6,653 nt of DNA, taken from assembly GCA_030917105.1 (NCBI GenBank), contig JAUPVI010000055.1:1-6653 (forward strand), written 5' to 3'. The stretch comes from Candidatus Babelota bacterium (lineage in GTDB: Bacteria; Babelota; Babeliae; Babelales; JAUPTZ01). The position numbers were made by a program, and so were the translations under genes. Positions 6,090 through 6,653 of the stretch are shown here, piece after piece; position 1 is the first letter of the stretch, and the number at the start of each line of letters is the position of its first letter. The notes under the pieces were generated by a model that was given only the letters and a program-made list of their open reading frames with translations, did no database searches and had not been told where the DNA came from.

Positions 6090-6653
6090 TTATAGGTGTG
6101 GCTTTATATCGATTACCCTAAATTCAAAAAAGGTTTTCTTTTTTGGCCCGGCCCCTGCTGCTTCCGCTGCGTCACGTTTATATTCAAATGCCATCAGCTT
6201 CAATGGGGGAACGTACTCCGCCAAAAACCATTCGCGCTCTGCCAGGCCAGCCTCTCCAAATACTGCACACTCTCCCTCTCTCAATTTAGCACAAAAGCTG
6301 CTATCTTCTTGCTGGTTACGCATCAACGTTGTATACAAAAATATGCAATACTGGGAAAAGGACTGTTCATAATTCCCGGCAAGCTTCTGATAACCAATTG
6401 CCACCGCACACATAAGATCCCACGCAAAGGCATGAAGCGTATACAGTTGAAGTTCACCAATATCATCTCTACTTAGTATACGATTAGGGGTGCTCAACAA
6501 AGCAATAAGCTCAGACCTTTTCGATGCAAAACACTCTCTATAGCGCCAACATTCATAAGCCGAGCTGACAGAGACGCCCCTCGCATGATGCGCCAAAACA
6601 GTTTGGTAAACAAAATTTAGACACATCTCAAAAGTAGAACGAGATAACAAGCG
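6090..6653 (-). CDS. Unknown protein, 5' end outside window
   Basis: The frame is open to the window edge, so at least 187 residues are visible and the true start probably lies outside. A TTG at 6650 and an ATG at 6626 are possible internal starts, but neither has a clear ribosome site. The visible part has no signal peptide or obvious membrane segment. It appears largely helical, with many aromatic and Cys residues: AYECWRYRECF, LYTLHAFAWDLMCAVAIGYQ, YCIFLYTTLM. It ends in a basic, beta-like tail (KKKTFFEFRVIDIKPHL). I see no motif that names it and no clear similarity to the two downstream proteins. The 20-base spacer to the next gene suggests one transcript. It could be the C-terminal part of a larger exported protein. 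Confidence 0.65.
   Translation of the reverse strand, partial: RLLSRSTFEMCLNFVYQTVLAHHARGVSVSSAYECWRYRECFASKRSELIALLSTPNRILSRDDIGELQLYTLHAFAWDLMCAVAIGYQKLAGNYEQSFSQYCIFLYTTLMRNQQEDSSFCAKLREGECAVFGEAGLAEREWFLAEYVPPLKLMAFEYKRDAAEAAGAGPKKKTFFEFRVIDIKPHL

Noticed and set aside
6064..6476. Plus-strand frames opposite the last gene
   Set aside because: They are shadows of the minus-strand frame, which is longer, open to the window edge and spaced like an operon member.

Overview
The window looks like part of a compact bacterial chromosome, possibly from a host-dependent lineage. The two complete minus-strand genes encode small proteins with a signal peptide followed directly by Met-Asp, a style I associate with Dependentiae (TM6/Babeliae). 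This lineage guess is an inference from style, not from a marker gene. Genes have Shine-Dalgarno sites, spacers are short, and there is no rRNA, tRNA, CRISPR array or transposase.

Layout: bases 1-472 hold no convincing gene. Bases 41-130 can fold into a GC-rich cloverleaf-like structure with a C(UUCG)G tetraloop. Bases 473-4743 on the plus strand hold four consecutive genes of one fold: periplasmic-binding-protein-like proteins of the ABC_sub_bind (PF04392, DUF534/TrpX-like) type. The second is the clearest family member. The first is more divergent. The third and fourth are close paralogs of each other with N-terminal membrane anchors, whereas the first two have no export signal. A strong 42-base hairpin separates the second and third genes, dividing the array into two pairs. 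No permease or ATPase gene is present.

Bases 4736-6653 on the minus strand hold three genes of unknown function, reading toward the array. They are a 5'-truncated gene without recognisable domain, then a 233-residue exported protein, then a 163-residue exported protein. The last of these overlaps the end of the fourth binding-protein gene tail to tail by 8 bases.

Working model (inference): the array supplies several differently tuned small-molecule binding proteins, two tethered outside the inner membrane and two cytoplasmic. They would either share a transporter encoded elsewhere or act as sensors. The minus-strand genes form a separate unit of small exported proteins that may act at the cell surface or on a host.
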